Shown here piece by piece: positions 62,027 to 64,000 of a DNA stretch of 64,000 bases. Position numbers and translations under genes: made by a program. The notes under the pieces are model-generated. The model made no database searches, was not told the DNA's origin, and saw only the letters and a program-made list of their open reading frames with translations. The stretch is from positions 62,001 to 126,000 of the forward strand of contig CAYOAN010000004.1 in NCBI GenBank assembly GCA_964402065.1. Reading direction: 5' to 3'. The DNA is from CAIWMF01 sp964402065. GTDB lineage: Bacteria; Verrucomicrobiota; Verrucomicrobiia; Chthoniobacterales; UBA6821. Numbering within the stretch: the stretch's first letter is position 1; every line of letters starts with the position of its first letter.

Positions 62027-62064
62027 ATTTTGAAAGCATAGAGATTTTTGCTCATCAAGCAAGA

Positions 62065-62093
62065 AAGGAGCTGTTCATGCAGCTCCTTTTTTG
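62065..62093 (+). promoter_or_regulatory. Perfect hairpin between the nagZ and namZ starts
   Basis: Arms AAAGGAGCTG and CAGCTCCTTT form a 10-bp perfect stem around a 6-base loop, followed by T residues on the plus strand. It resembles an intrinsic terminator but lies between divergent start codons, about 12 bp before the namZ ATG. A leader attenuator, a regulatory RNA structure or an operator is possible. Confidence 0.5.
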
Positions 62094-62105
62094 TACGATG
62101 ACCAG

Positions 62106-63284
62106 ATGTTCAAACCGCTTTTTTTATTGCTTCTATGCCTCAGTAGCCTTGTTGCTCAGCCAGTTGATCTAGGAATTGATGTCTTAGCAGAGCGTCACTT
62201 TGATCTTCTCCGCAATAAACGTGTTGGCCTTGTAACAAATCAAACAGGTGTCAATAAGCATGGCGTCCTCACACGATTGATTTTAAAAAAGAATGTTCAT
62301 CTTGTTGCTCTCTACACGCCAGAGCATGGTTTAGACGGTGCTGAAAAAGCAGGTGTAGATGTTCGCTCACGGAGAGATCGACTAACAGGCCTTACTGCTT
62401 ATTCCCTCTACGGAGACACACGTAAACCGACACCTCAAATGTTAGCTGGTATTGATGTTTTAGTTTTTGACATGCAAGACATCGGATGTCGTAGCTACAC
62501 CTACATCAGCACGATGGCAAAATGCTTGCAGGCATGTGCAGAGCAACATAAAGAATTTGTCATTCTTGATCGTCCTAATCCTCTTGGAGGAGAGCGAGTC
62601 GAGGGAATGCCACTTGATCCACAATGGGTTTCTTTTGTTGGTCAGCTTCCTGTTCCCTATGTTCATGGAATGACGATGGGAGAACTGGCAATCATGGCAA
62701 ATGAGAGGGGATGGATGGGGCCTTTGAAAGCCGATCTTAAAGTTGTTCGCATGCATGGTTGGTCTCGTTCCATGATTTGGTCTAATACAGGCCTCTCGTG
62801 GATAAAACCGTCTCCTAATATTCCTAATTCTTACTCACCGTTCTATTATGTGCTCACTGGTGTTGTGAGTGAATTAGGTGAGGGAATTGATATTGGAATT
62901 GGCACGCCTGCGGCCTTTGAATTTTTTACAGCTCCATGGCTCAACGCGCAGGCTTATCCCTACCTAGCAACAAAATGTAATGGCATAGCTGTGCGCCCAT
63001 ACTTTAGTCGCTGCGGTAAGGGGGTTCGTTTTAAAATCAACCCAGCAAGTGGCAACCTCGCTGCAGCCTCACTATATCTACTAGCTCTCAGCTATCATCA
63101 AACACGAGGTTCTATTTTTGCTCGAGCTTCGCATGAAAAATTAAATCTTTTTTATAAAGTTTATGGAACCTCCAAGATTAAAGATCTATTAGCTCACCAA
63201 ACACCATCACAGATTATTGCTAGTTGGAATCCTTTCCTGAATCACTTTCGTGCGGAGCGAAGCGCATTTCTGTTGTATCATTAA
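62106..63284 (+). CDS. namZ: Exo-beta-N-acetylmuramidase NamZ (DUF1343, GH171)
   Basis: A 392-residue enzyme that releases MurNAc from the non-reducing end of peptidoglycan fragments. The N-terminal signal peptide (FKPLFLLLLCLSSLVAQ) sends it to the periplasm. The family pattern is complete: LRNKRVGLVTNQTGVNKHGV, YTPEHGLDGAEKAGVDVRSR, SLYGDTRKPTPQML, FDMQDIGCRSYTYISTM and GLSWIKPSPNIPNSYSPFYY. B. subtilis has namZ beside nagZ and amiE in a cell-wall turnover cluster; the same pairing is found here. The start is the ATG at 62106, ahead of which a TTG frame extends 5 codons. Confidence 0.9.
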   Translation: MFKPLFLLLLCLSSLVAQPVDLGIDVLAERHFDLLRNKRVGLVTNQTGVNKHGVLTRLILKKNVHLVALYTPEHGLDGAEKAGVDVRSRRDRLTGLTAYSLYGDTRKPTPQMLAGIDVLVFDMQDIGCRSYTYISTMAKCLQACAEQHKEFVILDRPNPLGGERVEGMPLDPQWVSFVGQLPVPYVHGMTMGELAIMANERGWMGPLKADLKVVRMHGWSRSMIWSNTGLSWIKPSPNIPNSYSPFYYVLTGVVSELGEGIDIGIGTPAAFEFFTAPWLNAQAYPYLATKCNGIAVRPYFSRCGKGVRFKINPASGNLAAASLYLLALSYHQTRGSIFARASHEKLNLFYKVYGTSKIKDLLAHQTPSQIIASWNPFLNHFRAERSAFLLYH

Positions 63285-63327
63285 TTAGCTTTTAAGGTAA
63301 CAGAACAGAAAAAAAGAAGAGGATATC

Positions 63328-64000
63328 ATGAGTGCCCATTCCTCACGCATTGGAATTTTTGGCGGAACATTTGATCCTATCCATCTTGGTCATCTGATTT
63401 TAGCCGAGACTGCTTTTGAACAATTAAAGTTGGACAAATTGATTTTTGTCCCAGCTAAAATTTCTCCTTATAAAACAGATCTTCCTCCAGCAGCTTCAGC
63501 AGAACATCGTATGATGATGATCCAGCTTGCTATTGCTGGACGTGAAAAATGGCGTCTTGACTCACGAGAGATTGTTCGCGAAGGACCTTCTTTTACAATT
63601 GATACAGTGAGAGAGCTTCAACAAGAACATGAAGGAAGCACTTTTTTTTTATTCATCGGTGAAGACCAACTGCAAGGCCTTAGCGGATGGAAAGAGAGTG
63701 AAGTACTAAACCAATTAGTTTCTTTTGTTGTATTTTCACGAACGCATTTACCATCAATGCCTACCGAGACTCTGAATGATGCTCTTGCACAGGGGCTCCC
63801 ATCAGCGCTTTTAAAAGCAGGTGCTTCAATAAAAAATACAAATTATCAAAAAAAATTTTCAATAACTCCTATCCACCTCAACCGGTTTGTCGATATTTCT
63901 TCGACTGATATTAGAGAACGTCTCGCCAAAAACAAAAACGTAGACTATCTTCTTTCTAGCACTGTCCATGACTACATCAAAACGCACCACCTCTATAAAA
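63328..64000 (+). CDS. nadD: Nicotinate-nucleotide adenylyltransferase (3' end cut)
   Basis: Adenylyltransferase of NAD synthesis. The frame runs from the ATG at 63328 to the window edge without a stop, about 224 residues. The N-terminus IGIFGGTFDPIHLGHLILAE has the nucleotidyltransferase HxGH motif (HLGH), VPAKISPYK follows, and the SSTDIRERLAKNKNVDYLLS and VHDYIKTHHLY region near the end is the family's C-terminal signature with the ISSTxIR nucleotide-binding loop. Only a few residues should be missing. This is one of the few genes here with a purine-rich site before the ATG (AAGAAGAGGA). Confidence 0.93.
   Translation, partial: MSAHSSRIGIFGGTFDPIHLGHLILAETAFEQLKLDKLIFVPAKISPYKTDLPPAASAEHRMMMIQLAIAGREKWRLDSREIVREGPSFTIDTVRELQQEHEGSTFFLFIGEDQLQGLSGWKESEVLNQLVSFVVFSRTHLPSMPTETLNDALAQGLPSALLKAGASIKNTNYQKKFSITPIHLNRFVDISSTDIRERLAKNKNVDYLLSSTVHDYIKTHHLYK

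Overview
The window is about 40% G+C and comes from a Gram-negative bacterium with an outer membrane. It encodes LpxK (lipid A), an Mla-type lipid transporter and an OprB-like porin. The mix of genes points to the PVC superphylum, most likely Verrucomicrobiota: a DUF2723/TPR membrane protein, NamZ and NagZ, a bacterial deoxyhypusine-synthase homologue, a GH75 chitosanase-like lipoprotein, GatA/GatC, and many start codons without a Shine-Dalgarno sequence. An environmental chlamydia is a less likely alternative. I could run no searches, so this placement is an inference. Several large secreted or coiled-coil proteins of no recognised family suggest a host-associated lifestyle, but that is not proven.

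Layout. 0-5 kb: a truncated ORF, rimO, then an mlaE-mlaF-mlaD operon and a small secreted protein. 5-8.8 kb: sugar nucleotidyltransferase, hexose mutarotase, a glycosyltransferase-like protein and a helical protein. 8.8-14 kb: deoxyhypusine-synthase homologue, a decayed repeat block, a GH75-like lipoprotein with a peptidoglycan-binding partner, and an unknown secreted protein. 14-22 kb: lpxK, sugar transporter, dinB, a HdeD-like protein and the DUF2723/TPR protein. 22-29.4 kb: two unknown exported proteins, one of 1816 residues built from three repeats. 29.4-39.3 kb: acid phosphatase, polyprenol-phosphate sugar synthase, gatA, gatC, bioA, CPBP protease, comF, accD and folC. 39.5-49 kb: ribonucleotide reductase alpha subunit, tRNA-Glu, glutaredoxin, queA, an unknown exported protein, a lipoprotein and a porin. 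49-59 kb: tRNA-Val, then a minus-strand cluster that looks like a bacterial ceramide pathway (serine palmitoyltransferase, GNAT acyltransferase, NAD-dependent reductase) with two related glycosyltransferases and an MsbA-like ABC exporter, interrupted by one opposite-strand orphan gene. 59-64 kb: subtilase, tRNA-Arg, nagZ and namZ head to head, and the start of nadD.

Two families of short, transposase-less inverted-repeat elements lie between the genes. Family A is about 137 bp, with ends GAGCG...CGCTC flanked by TA; there are four clear copies. Family B is about 163 bp, with ends TAGTCAAATTACTTAG flanked by TA. One B copy sits inside an A copy at 42.4 kb with a clean TA duplication, so family B moved after that A copy was in place.

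The most interesting system is the putative sphingolipid cluster at 49.3-58.1 kb. It carries all three enzymes of the bacterial ceramide route next to sugar transferases and a lipid-type exporter, in a genome that also makes lipid A. The three-repeat giant exported protein and the nested mobile elements come next.
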